The position numbers and the translations under genes were made by a program. This document shows positions 8,488-20,505 of a stretch of DNA of 64,000 nucleotides, piece after piece (the first letter of the stretch is position 1; each line of letters starts with the position of its first letter). The notes under the pieces are model-generated. The model searched no databases. It worked only from the letters and a program-made list of their open reading frames with translations, and was not told where the DNA came from. The stretch is from Volvox africanus (taxonomy: Eukaryota > Chlorophyta > Chlorophyceae > Chlamydomonadales > Volvocaceae), in contig BSDZ01000013.1 of assembly GCA_030268105.1 (NCBI GenBank), positions 4,862,998 through 4,926,997 on the forward strand, in the 5' to 3' direction.

Positions 8488-11178
8488 AACTGTGCGGAGC
8501 CTGTGGTTAATTTCGTTTAGCGGCGTTCGTCCGCCGAAATAAAGAACCCAAGCTTGAAGGGTGCAAAAGAAGCCTATCAAATGATAAGGGAAGGCATCCA
8601 TGAATTGCTTGTGAGGCCTTGGGTGCAATCGATTGCTACCACCGCGCAGTCTCTTGTGAAAGATTCTGAGGTCGCAGCCCCCTTCCATTGCCAAACTATA
8701 CCGATGCATTTGTCATCCCGGGGCTCCCACCTATGTTACCTGCTGACCATAGATCCCTTTTGTGCCCGGGCACAACCCGTTTCACAACCTATGTACAGGT
8801 TAAGCCCGCTAAAGTTGAGCGGATGAAGCGGCAGTGAGGGATCTGCTCGCAAAGGGTATGGTTCTGCCCAGCACATCACCATATTCTGCACCGATATTGT
8901 TCGTCGGTAAGAAGGATGGGACGTTGCGCATGTGCATTGATTATCGGGGCTTGAATGTGACTACGATTAAAAATTGCTACCCTTTGCCGCGCGTCGATGA
9001 CCTGCTCGATAAGTTGAAAGGCTCAGCTTATTTTTCCTCGATTGACCACCAACAGCGGTATAATCAGATACGCATCGCTGCTTCTGATATTCCAAAAACC
9101 GCTTTTCGGACCCCCTTTGGTCACTTTGAGTACACGGTCTTGTCATTTGGACTTACTAATGCACCCGCCACATTTCAAGCAGTGATGGATCGCATGTTCA
9201 GACCGTATATCAACAGGTTCGTCGTTTGTTATTTGGATGATATTTTAATATATTCCAAGACGCGCGAGGAGCATCTGAAGTATCTCGAGCTCGTGCTTGA
9301 GGTGATGAAGCGGGAGCAATTGTTTGCTAAACGCGCCAAATGTTTTTGGGCACAGCCTCAAGTGGAGTATTTGGGCCACATTGTATCGGCCACGGGAATA
9401 AGGATGGACCCACGGGAGGTAGCTGTGGTTCGTGAATGGCCCGCGCCTCAGAACCTCACCGAGTTACACCAGTTCTTAGATTTGACCATCTACTTCCGTA
9501 AGTTTATTAATAATAACTCCATTATTGCGGCCCCGCTTACAAATTTGACGAGGAAAGGAGGTTTCGCTTCTCTCGAGGCCTGGACACCCACGTGCCAGCG
9601 GGCATTCGAAGAGCTCAAGCGAATCGTCGCCGACAACGTTACCCTCTCTTTTCCTGATTACTCATTGCCGTTTCATGTAGAAGTAATATCGGATGCTTCC
9701 CTGCATGGAAGTGGCGCTGTATTGTTGCAGGAAGGTCGACCGATCGCCTTCACGAGTAAGAAATTCTCGGGTGTGGAGACCCGATACACTACCGGAGAGC
9801 AGGAACTGTTGGCAGTTCTGCATGCTTTAAGGGAATGGCGCTGTTACCTCAAAGGTCGCCCTTTTACACTGAAGACCGATCATAAACCGCTGACATTTTT
9901 ACAAAGTGTCCCCACGCTCAACCGACGACCAGCCAGATGGATGGAGTATCTATCTCGTTTCGACTGGACATGGGAGTATATCGCCGGCAGAATTAATATT
10001 GCTGACGCCCTCAGTCGACATCCATCATTACGTGCTGCGATTTTGGCAGCGCCGGTTACCCGCTCACGCAGTCAGGAGGTGCCGATAGCAGTGGACCTTG
10101 CGCAGCGACTCAAGGTGGCGTATGAAGTGGATCCATGGTTTGCTTCACCGAGTAATGTGGAGCATTTGCACAAGCGCAACGATTTGTGGCTACGGATGGA
10201 TGGTTCGACCACACAAATCGTCGTACCAAACGATGACGCTCTGCGCTACGATATTCTTGCTCGGTTCCACGAGGACCCGTTAGCAGGACACCCTAGAAGC
10301 ACGCGTTTGGCAGAGCTAGTGCGACGCTCGTTTTGGTGGCCACGCGTGGTGAAGGATGTGGAAAACTTCGTGCAAAGGTGCAGTTTATGTCAGCGCAACA
10401 AAGCACTATCCGGTAAGGGCCAGGGTTTATTACAACCTTTACCTATACCAGATGCCCCTTGGGAAAGTGTTTCAATGGACTTCGTAGTCGCGCTGCCCAA
10501 AACTGAGGGGGGATACGACTCGGTGTTCGTGATGGTCGATTGCTTCCCATGTGGAGAGAGTTGGAGATAAATATTCCGGCGGCTAAAACCTTTGCCAAGT
10601 CGTTCTTATCCCGCATGACAGACGCGAAGGCATGTTTGGACGCGGCACAACAACGGACGACGGACTACTATAATAAATCCAAATGAGACGTAACATTTTT
10701 GGTGGGACAAATGGTATTATTGAGCACTAAGAACTTGCGTTCACTCGCCGACGGTTCCTGAAAATTACTACCTCGCTGGATTGGTCCTTATCCTGTTGTT
10801 CGCATGGTAGGGAACGTAGCTGTGGAGCTATCCCTACCCTCTGACACGATTATTCATCCCACGTTTCATATCTCCCTCATCCGTCCTTATCGCGGCACAG
10901 CGCCCGTTGCAAACAACACCGATGCCCCTGCAGTAATGGACCCCAGTCCCGAGACCTGGATCGCAGGCAAACAAAAGGTGTATGATGTGGAGCGGATACT
11001 GGATTATCGGGTTCGTCGTATAGGTCGACAACGACGAAAGCGGAAGGTGCATGAGTATCTGGTCAAGTGGACTGGTTATTCTAGCAAGCACAACTCTTGG
11101 GAGCCGACGCATAATTTCTCGCCAGAAATGAAGCCCCTATTGGAGGAAGCTCGTCTACATGCCACGCAGACCCAATGA
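8488..11178 (+). pseudogene. pol: B1 element: decayed pol (RT, RNase H, partial integrase, chromodomain)
   Basis: Continuation of B1 after A1. The first 340 bp are frameshifted protease-to-RT linker. Positions 8834-10570 stay open for 578 codons: RT (SIDHQQ, YLDDILIYS), RNase H ([20 protein letters not shown]), the HHCC finger, and integrase as far as VFVMVD. There, near 10540, about 420 bp of the integrase core is missing relative to A8, joining VFVMVD to the region of VWRELE and shifting frame. Stops follow at about 10684 and 10759. Positions 10804-11178 keep the integrase C-terminus and a full chromodomain (YDVERILDY...VKWTGYSSKHNSWEP). It is clearly related to family A but diverged. Confidence 0.88.
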
Positions 11179-11212
11179 TCTCTGCAGTCGATGCAGCGAG
11201 GATGCTGCATAC

Positions 11213-11227
11213 GGGAGGGGGGATAGT
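11213..11227 (+). promoter_or_regulatory. B1 polypurine tract
   Basis: A purine run equivalent to the A1 tract, GGGAGGGGGGATAGT, lies directly before the B-type LTR start. A GCAGCGAGGATGCTGC hairpin sits just upstream. Confidence 0.75.
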
Positions 11228-11696
11228 TGTTGTACGCTGGTTCGATCATCATGCATACCGAAGTCAACTGCAATACATTCGAGCATTATGAAGCATGACA
11301 TAATCATATTAGCATGATATATTCGAGTATATCTAGCTAATCAGGCACGTTGCATTATCATCTACGACATCGCGCTGTCGGTCAACATGTTTGACTCGAG
11401 GCTGATATTAATGCGCGATCTATCCGTTGGCATAATATTCCACGTAATAATACTTTAAATATTATTACCTCATTTACCTCACAAACCATAAACGTATGCG
11501 AGAACGCGACGATCACGATGGTTGGGTCGGCAACCGAATATCGATGTTCGGACCTTCGCATATTGCATGCGTTGCATCCGTTAATATCACGGATTACGCG
11601 ATATTCAGAATAGTGCTACGAAGGTACTCACACTTGAGATCAGAATCCAGTGAGACCTGTACTGCACATTGGTATCACGGCGTGATAGGTGCGAGG

Positions 11697-12530
11697 TGTT
11701 GTGCTACGGTTCGTTTCCCGCCGATGCGTAGGTCGATGCGACCCTACAAGGCAAAGTGTTATCTTGATGAACGCATGAATGATTATTGCATATGAATGAA
11801 CCTGCATGATATAGATGTATTCGCATACATTTATATATGCATTTGGCATGTTATCATTGTCCATCACGACATCGCATCATGGCAAATCCGCCTAGCATGC
11901 ATGAAATCCCGAATCATTAAAGTGCGCATTATGCTCGTGCTACGAAACGATAAGTAATATTATTTGATATAATATTACTTCATTACAGCACACGTTGAGA
12001 GCGCTGCACTCGTCGCGATGCATGCCTTGCAACCAAATATCGTTATTCGGACCCTTGCATCATGCGAATGCCGGAAAGGCTTATACGTTGTTATGCTTGG
12101 ACATCGCCTATACGCAGTAGGGTTGTCACATCTAGGATCGGCCTCCTGATGTGAATCGTACGGCATTGCGATGCTGCGAGTATAACAGATGCGAGGACGG
12201 CTAAGCAAGATAAGACATTCGATACCGGAGAACACTCACGTGTTCTACACTATAATCACTATACACTATCCTACTTAGCCCGAGCCAAGCCTAAACTTCG
12301 CTAATCACCGCCGCGTGATGATTGCTTGCTTCCGGCGCTGACGGTGATTTCGTCCATTGCATCGCTTCGATCTGTAAGACTGTAAGTTATATCTCTTCTT
12401 GTCTTGAAGTCTTCCGCTGTCTCTGTTTGCTCGCGTTTGCCTTGCTGTACTTGCAAGTGCTCGCGCATCGGTGTCGAAAGCCTTCAGACGTGCAGATACT
12501 TATGAGCAAACACGAAGAAGAGGTACAACA
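11697..12530 (+). repeat. A2 5' LTR
   Basis: 834 bp, the longer LTR subtype also seen at the 5' end of A5 (same AAGAAGAGGTACAACA end). It is followed by a PBS reading TGGTAGCGAGACCAGG, which differs from the standard one by two changes. Confidence 0.9.
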
Positions 12531-12997
12531 AATTGGTAGCGAGACCAGGTTCGTTGCCTAACTGTCTCTCTTTGTCTAATCGGAAGTAGGCTCTTTGTAT
12601 TGCGAGTTCCAGCGACGAACCACGAGGACCACTAGATACTTTTGCCGAAGACCTAGGCCGCGCCGTTTTGGACGCCGCCGCTTCCGGTTTGTAATTGTTT
12701 AATTGCTTTTGCTTAGATTGCTGCACTTGTTGTGTAAGTGTACGCTCTGAGTCGCAGGTAATCTCAGTGCACCGGCATTGCTTGCCGCGACGACTGAGAC
12801 CGGCTTTCGTCCGGACCATTTGGCGACTCTCATCGCCCAAACTACGGAGATCAGGACTCAGCTGGGCAAGTACTTGCTGAGTTTGCTGAATCTTCTCAAG
12901 AGTACTGTCGGTAGGCTCACCGAATTGTTTTGTACTCTTGCCTTTGCGATAGAAGTCGGCTTCTATTACGCAAACCTAGGGTATCGCTTCGTGCTCC

Positions 12998-14145
12998 ATG
13001 TCCGCGGAACACGACGATACGCCGCACACTAGCCTAGCTAGCCAACCCGATTTTGTTGTGGCTGCTAGAGCACTGGATAGAGGTCTTGAGACTGTTGGCA
13101 CGCGAGCCACTCAAGAGCCCCTTGTCCTTCAGACCCCTGCTCACTTAATTGTGCCGCATTCAGCAGTTAATACGAATATGGACAACACTGCTGGACCAAG
13201 GGTTCTGCCATTACCTCAAGCTCGAGGGCATGATGACATCCCTGAGGTGATGAGATTGTCAATTCCCGTTCCTAGGCTCAATATTTCGCTGACCGACAAG
13301 ACACCAGGACATAGCATAGCCGATGCAACTCGTGCGTACGTGCGTGACGCTAAAAAGTATCTCCAGGCTGTTCATGGTGGTGATAATGATGGTATCAGGT
13401 GTCTCTTCGTTGGTAACACCCTCGAGGGCTCAGCGAAGGACTGGTATCGTGAATGGACCACCGCCCGGGGCGACTATACTTTTGACGAGATGATCGCCGC
13501 TTTGCTCGCACGGTTTGCTATTGAGGTTCAAGCACGTGATGTGGAGGCTCGTAAGGTTTTGGCAGCCGGTAGCTACCACATGCGTCGGGGTGAAAATGTA
13601 CCTGCGTACCAGTCACGCTTCGAAGCACTTGTGACCCCCATTGCTGATCTCACTGAAACCGAGCGTGTCTTTTGGTTTAAGCAAGGCCTGACAAAACTTT
13701 TGGCTAAATGGTGCGCTACTGACTTGGCTGGGGTGCCGATCAAGTCGTATGATGCCTTGGTCACTTTTGCTAAGGGTACGGAGATACGACTCCTTGCCGG
13801 TGAGGAAGAAGTCAAGTCTGTCCCTCGAGCAAATGCCGTGCAAGTGCAGGATCCGCTTGGGGAAGCTGTAGCTCTCGACCAGGAACTCGGAGCGACCCGC
13901 CCCACGCCTACTGCCGCAACGTGACGCAGCATCCGGCAACGCCAGGCGCGCGGGGGCGCTAGCTCGGATGTCCGCGGGTCAGGAGGAGCAGGTCTGAGCT
14001 CGGACCCGGCTAAGAGCAGGAAGCGTGGTGGTGCGCCGTCGTCGGCAGCCGCACAGCGCTCTGACCCCAATGCGAAGCGGACTAGCACGGATGACTCGTT
14101 TATGCCAAAATGGAATTGCAATCGTTCCGAGTTCGAACGTTGGAA
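12998..14145 (+). pseudogene. gag: Gag of A2, premature stop, 3' end deleted
   Basis: Starts at the usual ATG (MSAEHDDTPH) and stays open for 308 codons to a TGA at 13922-13924, where other copies have CGA (Arg). The basic low-complexity tail continues in frame after the stop to KWNCNRSEFER, then the sequence switches to LTR at about 14145. The zinc knuckle is lost. The same TGA occurs in A5, so it was inherited from a common source copy. Confidence 0.85.
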
Positions 14146-14248
14146 GCGTCGCGCTTGCCTTGCTGTACTTGCAAGTGCTCGCGCATCGGTGTCTAAAGCC
14201 TTCAGACGTGCAGATACTTATGAGCAAACACGAAGGAGAGGTACAACA
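14146..14248 (+). repeat. A2 remnant of 3' LTR
   Basis: The last about 100 bp of a family A LTR, ending GAGAGGTACAACA and followed by the target-site copy cgagg. The junction with gag is at a short GCG overlap. Confidence 0.85.
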
Positions 14249-14393
14249 CGAGGACGGCCGCTACTTTGGACCAAGTACTCACGTACTTAATGCTATCTAA
14301 TTCGCATATATACGTTATACTCATTTATATTCGGCCTGAGCTATTCCAGCATATCATCTTCAGCCGGATGATGAACATTGCCCGCGGGGTCTG

Positions 14394-15216
14394 TGTTGTG
14401 CTACGATTAGTTCCCGCCGATGCGTAGGTCGATGTGATCCTACAAGGCGAAGTGCTATTGTGATAAATGCATTGCATATGAATGAATCAGCATGATATAA
14501 ATGTATTCGTGTACATTTATATATGCATTTGGCATGTTGTCATTATCCATCGCGACATCGCATCATGGCAAATCCGCCTAGCATGCATGAAAGCCCGAAG
14601 CATTGAAGTGCGCATTATGCTCGTGTTACGAAACGATAAGTAATATTATCTGATATAATATTACTTCATTACAGCACACGTTGAGAGCGCCGCACTTGTC
14701 GCGACACATGCCCTGCAACCGGATATCGTTATCCGGACCCTTGCATCATGCGAATGCCGGAAAGGCTTATACGTTGTTATGCGTAGACATCGCCTATACG
14801 CAGTAGGGTTGTCACATCTAGGATCGGCCTCCTGATGTGAATCGTACGGCATTGCGATGCTGCGAGTATAACAGATGCGAGGACGGCTAAGCAAGAGAAG
14901 ACATTCGATACCGGAGAACACTCGTGTGTTCTATATTACTATTGCTATACGCTATTCTACTTAGCCCGAGCTAAGCCTGAACTTCGCTAATCACCGCCGC
15001 ATGATGATTGCTTGCTTCCGGCGCTGACGGCGATTTCGTCCATTGCATCGTTCCGATCTGTAAGGCTGTAAGTTATATCTCTCTTCGTCTTGAAGTCTTC
15101 CGCTGTCTCTGTTTGCTCTCGCTTGCCTTGCTGTACTTGCAAGTGCTCGCGCATCGGTGTTGAAAGTCTCCAGACGTGCAGATACTTATGAGCAAACGCG
15201 AACGAGAGGTACAACA
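14394..15216 (+). repeat. A3 5' LTR
   Basis: 823 bp. It matches the LTR at 24627-25449 except for roughly ten differences, most of them packed around 25130-25190 of the 3' copy, and shares the unusual start TGTTGTGCTACGATTAG with it. Confidence 0.92.
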
Positions 15217-15682
15217 ATTTGGTATCGAGACAGGTTCGTTGCCTAACTGTCTCTCTTTGTCTAATCGGAAGTAGGTTCTTTCTATGGCGAGTTCCAGCGA
15301 CGAACCACGAGGACCGCTAGATACTTTTGCCGAAGACCTAGGCCGCGCCGTTTTGGACGCCGCCGCTTCCGGTTTGTAATTGTTTAATTGCTTTTGCTTA
15401 GATTGCTGCACTTGTTGTGTGAGTGTATGCTCTGAGTCGCAGGTAATCTCAGTGCACCGGCATTGCTTGCCGCGACGACTGAGACCGGCTTGCGTCCGGA
15501 CCAGTTGGCGACTCTCATCGCCCAAACTACGGAGATCAGGACTCAGCTGGGCAAGTACTTGCTGAGTTTACTGAATCTTCTCAAGAGTACTGTTGGTAGG
15601 CTCACCGAATCGCTTTGTACTCTTGCCTTTGCGATAGAAATCGGCTTCTATTACGCAAACCTAGGGTATCGCTTCGTGCTCC

Positions 15683-16917
15683 ATGTCCGCGGAACACGAC
15701 GATACGCCGCACACTAGCCTAGCTAGCCAACCCGATTTTGTTGTAGCTGCTAGAGCACCGGATAGAGGTCTGAGACTGTTGGCGTGCGAGCCACTCAAGA
15801 GCCCCTTTTCCTTCAGACCCCTGCTCACTTAATTGTGCCGCATTCAGCAGTGAACACGAATATGGACAACACTGCTGGACCAAGGGTTCTGCCATTACCT
15901 CAAGCTCGAGGGCATGATGACATCCCTGAGGTGATGAGATTGTCGATTCCCGTTCCTAGGCTCAATATTTCGCTGACCGACAAGACACCAGGGCATAGCA
16001 TAGCCGATGCAACTCATGCGTACGTGCGTGACGCTAAAAAGTATCTCCAGGCTGTTCATGGTGGCGACAATGACGGTATCAGGTGTCTCTTCGTTGGTAA
16101 CACCCTCGAGGGCTCAGCGAAGGACTGGTATGGTGAATGGACCACCGCCCGGGGCGACTATACTTTTGACGAGTTGGTCGCCGCTTTGCTCGCACGATTC
16201 ACTACTGAGGTTCAAGCACGCGATGTGGAAGCTCGTAAGGTTTTGGCAGCCGGTAGCTACCACATGCGTCGGGATGAAAATGTACCTGCGTACCAGTCAC
16301 GCTTCGAAGCACTTGTGACTCCCATTGCTGACCTCACTGAATCCGAGCGTGTCTTTTGGTTTAGGCGAGGCCTGACGAAACTTTTGGCTAAATGGTGCGC
16401 TACTGACTTGGTTGGAGCTCAGATCAAGTCGTATGATGCTTTGGTCGCTTTTGCTAAGGGCACGGAGATACGACTCCTTGCCGGTGAGGAAGAAGTCAAG
16501 TCTGCCCCTCGTGCAAATGCCGTGCAAGTGCAGGATCCGCTTGGGGAAGCCGTAGCTCTTGACCAGGACTTCGGAGCGACCCGCCCCACGCCTACTGCCG
16601 CGACGCGACGCAGCAAACGGCAACGCCAGGCGCGCGGGGGCGCTAGCTCAGGTGTCCGTGGGTCAGGAGGCGCAGGTCCGAGCTCGGACCCGGCTAAAAA
16701 CAGGAAGCGTGGTGGTGCGCCGTCGACGGCAGCCGCACAGCGTTCCGACCCCAATGCGAAGCGGACTCGCACGGACGACACGTATATGCCAAAATGGAAT
16801 TGCAATCGTTCCGAATTCGAGCGTCGGAAATTGGCCAACATTTGTCTACGGTGTGCGGAGAGCCATTCCACGAAGGATTGCCCGCTAATGCCGCCGTTTG
16901 TACCTCAGCCGAAATAG
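15683..16917 (+). pseudogene. gag: Gag of A3, one-base frameshift
   Basis: Same protein as in A1, but one T is missing near 15771 (GGTCTGAGAC instead of GGTCTTGAGAC), about 30 codons after the ATG. Downstream the true gag frame is open from 15784 to 16917 and includes the gag domain, basic tail, zinc knuckle (CLRCAESHSTKDC) and the final UAG. Confidence 0.88.
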
Positions 16918-17979
16918 GGGCTTGCCCGGGTTCCTGCGGAGGGGGCACCACCTGGGATTTCTGAACTAACGCGTGGTCGGTGGTCATCCTTACGGCCAGC
17001 CGTGAAGGCATTGTTGCCTTGTGTACTTGGACACATTGAGCGAGTCATTGCGCGACGCATCACGCTTGACGGACGCACGGGACTTCTCTGCTTCGACCCG
17101 TTGTGTAATGTGTTTACACCTCGCCGTCCCCTGTCGTCTATCGATCTGTCCAACCACGTGGTTTTGTTCATCCCCTCGTCTCTGCGTGAGATGTCGGAAC
17201 AGTTGGCCATATACAGGAGGTGTAGGCGTCAATATCCAGGCACCGCCGCATGTGTTTTACTCCCCGCTTTCTGTCGGCGCAAGGCAGAGGCATCGTTAAG
17301 GGGTATGCGGCATGTCCACCGGTTCGAGCCGGGCACCGTTTTGTTTAATGGTGTGGATCGGGAGGGTATGCTGGCTCCGTGGCCAAGCACATCCTACTCG
17401 GTTGACGTTTGGTACGAAGCTCCTGACGGGGGTGCCGTAGGTTACGGACCCGCCCTAAGTGCACTGACGTTGTCTGCTGGGCAGTCGCTCGTAGATAACC
17501 GTGTCCCTGTGGTTCAGATCGGTTTGAATGGCCGTACTCTGAAGGCACTTGTTGACACCGGTGCCAGCGACGACTTCATCTCTGTCGCAGAGGTGAATGC
17601 ACTGGGGTTGTCCCCAGAGTCGTCTGATTGTCCACAGGTTACCCTTGCTGACGGGGGTAAGCATCCCATCGTGGGCAGGATTACCCTTAGCCTATCGATA
17701 GGCCCTTTGCGTGTTGTGACCCGGCCGTACGTGCTGCAGGGCTTAGCAGAGACTGCACCGTACATAATGGGGTCTTCGACATTACGGCAGTACCGCGCGC
17801 GCATCGACATGGAGACCGCAACCCTGCATATGTGCAAGGGTACTCTGTCGATTAAGGTACCTTTCCTGTCGTTCGAACATGTCACACCAAAGGAGGGCGA
17901 AGCTGAGGCGGTGCCTATGGTTAATTTCGCTGTGACCGCAATGGCCGTGCGAATCGAACCAGAGCTAGTCGGGCGTAAG
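16918..17979 (+). pseudogene. pol: Pol N-terminal fragment of A3 (protease region)
   Basis: Open from the codon after the gag UAG (16915-16917). It includes the conserved pre-protease domain and retropepsin (VDTGAS, about 17552-17569) and ends at [13 protein letters not shown], where the A4 LTR begins. The rest of A3 pol is not recoverable separately because of the A3/A4 recombination. Confidence 0.85.
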
Positions 17980-18803
17980 TGTTGTGCTATGGTTCATTTC
18001 CCGTCGACGCGTAGGTCGACGCGATCCTATGAGTCGAAGTGCTTTTGTGATGAACGCATTGCATATGAATGAATCTGCATGATATAAATGTATTCGTGTA
18101 CATTTATATATGCATTTGGCATGTTGTCATTATCCATCGCGACATCGCATCATGGCAAATCCGCCTAGCATGCATGAATGACCGAATCATTGAAGTGCGC
18201 ATTATGCTCGTGCTAGGAAACTATAAGTAATATTATCTGATATAATATTACTTCATTAAAGCACGCGTTGAGAGCGCCGCACTTGTCGCGATGCATGCCT
18301 GCAACCGGATATCGTTATCCGGACCCTTGCACCATGCGAATGCCGGAAAGGCTTATACATTGTTATGCGTAGACATCGCCTAGACGCAGTAGGGTTGTCA
18401 CATCTAGGATCGGCCTCCTGATGTGAATCGTACGGCATTGCGATGCTGCGAGTATAACAGATGCGAGGACGGCTAAGCTAAAAAAGACATTCGATACCGG
18501 AGAACACTTGTGTGTTCTACATTACTATTACTATACGATATTCTACTTAGCCCGAGCTAAAGCCTGGACTTCGCTAATCACCGCCGCGTGATGATTGCTT
18601 GCTTCCGGCGCTGACGGCGATTTCTTCCATTGCATCATTCCGACCTGTAAGACCGTAAGTTATATCTCTCTTCGTCTTGAAGTCTTCCGCTGTCTCTGTT
18701 TGCTCTCGCTTGCCTTGCTGTACTTGCAAGTGCTCGCGCATCGGTGTCGATAGTCTCCAGACGTGCAGATACTTATGAGCAAACGCGAACGAGAGGTACA
18801 ACA
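17980..18803 (+). repeat. A4 5' LTR, inner LTR of the compound element
   Basis: 824 bp, starting TGTTGTGCTATGG. Its first part is A1-like and the middle is A3-like (GTGTACATTTATATATGCATTTGG), so it is a mosaic. Target-site base pairs gtaag precede it at 17975-17979. Confidence 0.92.
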
Positions 18804-19269
18804 ATTTGGTATCGAGACAGGTTCGTTGCCTAACTGTCTCTCTTTGTCTAATCGGAAGTAGGTTCTTTCTATGGCGAGTTCCAGCGACGAACCACGAGGA
18901 CCGCTAGATACTTTTGCCGAAGACTTAGGCCGCGCCGTTTTGGACGCCGCCGCTTCCGGTTTGTAATTGTTTAATTGCTTTTGCTTAGATTGCTGCACTT
19001 GTTGTGTAAGTGTACGCTCTGAGTCGCAGGTAATCTCAGTGCACCGGCATTGCTTGCCGCGGCGACTGAGACTGGCGCTCGTCCGGACCAGTTGGCGACT
19101 CTCATTGCCCAAACTACGGAGATCAGGACTCAGCTGGGCAATTACTTGCTGAGTTTGCTGAATCTTCTCAAGAGTACTGTCGGTAGGCTCACCGAATCGC
19201 TTTGTACTCTTGCCTTTGCGATAGAAGTCGGCTTCTATTACGCAAAACTAGGGTATCGTTTCGTGCTCC

Positions 19270-20505
19270 ATGTCCGCGGAACACAACGATACGCCGCACA
19301 CTAGCCTAGCTAGCCAACCCGATTTCGTTGTAGCTGCTAGAGCGCCGGATAGAGGTCTTGAGACTGTTGGCGCGCGAGCCACTCAAGAGCCCCTTTTCCT
19401 TCAGACCCCTGCTCACTTAATTGTGCCGCATTCAGCAGTGAACACGAATATGGACAACACTGCTGGACCAAGGGTTCTGCCATTACCTCAAGCTCGAGGG
19501 CATGATGACATCCCTGAGGTGATGAGATTGTCGATTCCCGTTCCTAGGCTCAATATTTCGCTGACCGACAAGACACCAGGGCATAGCATAGCCGATGCAA
19601 CTCGTGCGTACGTGCGTGACGCTAAAAAGTACCTCCAAGCTGTTCATGGTGGCGACAATGACGGTATCAGGTGTCTCTTCGTTGGTAACACCCTCGAGGG
19701 CTCAGAGAAGGACTGGTATGGTGAATGGACCACCGCCCGGGGCGACTATACTTTTGACGAGTTGGTCGCCGCTTTGCTCGCACGATTCACTACTGAGGTT
19801 CAAGCACGCGATGTGGAAGCTCGTAAGGTTTTGGCAGCGGGTAGCTACCACATGCGTCGGGGTGAAAATGTACCTGCGTACCAGTCACGCTTCGAAGCAC
19901 TTGTGACTCCCATTGCTGACCTCACTGAATCCGAGCGTGTCTTTTGGTTTAGGCGAGGCCTGACGAAACTTTTGGCTAAATGGTGCGCTACTGACTTGGT
20001 TGGAGCTCAGATCAAGTCGTATGATGCTTTGGTCGCTTTTGCTAAGGGCGCGGAGATACGACTTCTTGCCGGCGAGGAAGAAGTCAAGTCTGCCCCTCGT
20101 GCAAATGCCGTGCAAGTGCAGGATCTGCTTGGGGAAGCTGTGGCTCTCGACCAGGACCTCGGCGCGACCCGCCCCACGCCTACGGCCGCGACGCGACGCA
20201 GCAACGGGCAACGCAAGGCGCGCGGGGGCGCTAGCTCGGGTGTCCGTGGTACAGGAGGAGCAGGTCCGAGCTCGGACCCAGCTAGGAACAGGAAGCGTGG
20301 TGGTGCGCCGTCGTCGGCAGCCGCACAGCGTTCCGACCCCAATGCGAAGCGGACTCGTACGGACGACACATTTATGCCAAAATGGAATTGCAATCGTTCC
20401 GAATTCGAGCGTCGAAAATTGGCCAACGTTTGTCTACGGTGTGCGGAGAGCCATTCTACGAAGGATTGCCCTCTAATGCCGCCGTTTGTACCTCAGCCGA
20501 AATAG
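19270..20505 (+). CDS. gag: Gag polyprotein of A4
   Basis: 411 aa, no stop or frameshift. Gag domain around residues 145-245, basic tail at 300-370, zinc knuckle CX2CX3HX4C near the end, final UAG at 20503-20505 followed by pol in frame. Compared with A8 it has TTARGDYTF instead of TNARGSYTF and a few other substitutions. With the pol that follows, this is a potentially functional coding unit, although its LTR pairing is broken. Confidence 0.9.
   Translation: MSAEHNDTPHTSLASQPDFVVAARAPDRGLETVGARATQEPLFLQTPAHLIVPHSAVNTNMDNTAGPRVLPLPQARGHDDIPEVMRLSIPVPRLNISLTDKTPGHSIADATRAYVRDAKKYLQAVHGGDNDGIRCLFVGNTLEGSEKDWYGEWTTARGDYTFDELVAALLARFTTEVQARDVEARKVLAAGSYHMRRGENVPAYQSRFEALVTPIADLTESERVFWFRRGLTKLLAKWCATDLVGAQIKSYDALVAFAKGAEIRLLAGEEEVKSAPRANAVQVQDLLGEAVALDQDLGATRPTPTAATRRSNGQRKARGGASSGVRGTGGAGPSSDPARNRKRGGAPSSAAAQRSDPNAKRTRTDDTFMPKWNCNRSEFERRKLANVCLRCAESHSTKDCPLMPPFVPQPK

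Larger units (their letters stand above)
11697..14248 (+). mobile_element. A2: internally deleted family A element
   Basis: 2,552 bp with target duplication cgagg (11692-11696, 14249-14253), inserted in the LTR of B1. It has a complete 5' LTR, leader and most of gag, then jumps near 14145 directly into the last about 100 bp of an LTR. All of pol, the polypurine tract and most of the 3' LTR are missing. The outer ends are still correct, so the deletion happened after integration or during reverse transcription. It shares a premature gag stop and a variant PBS with A5. Confidence 0.92.
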
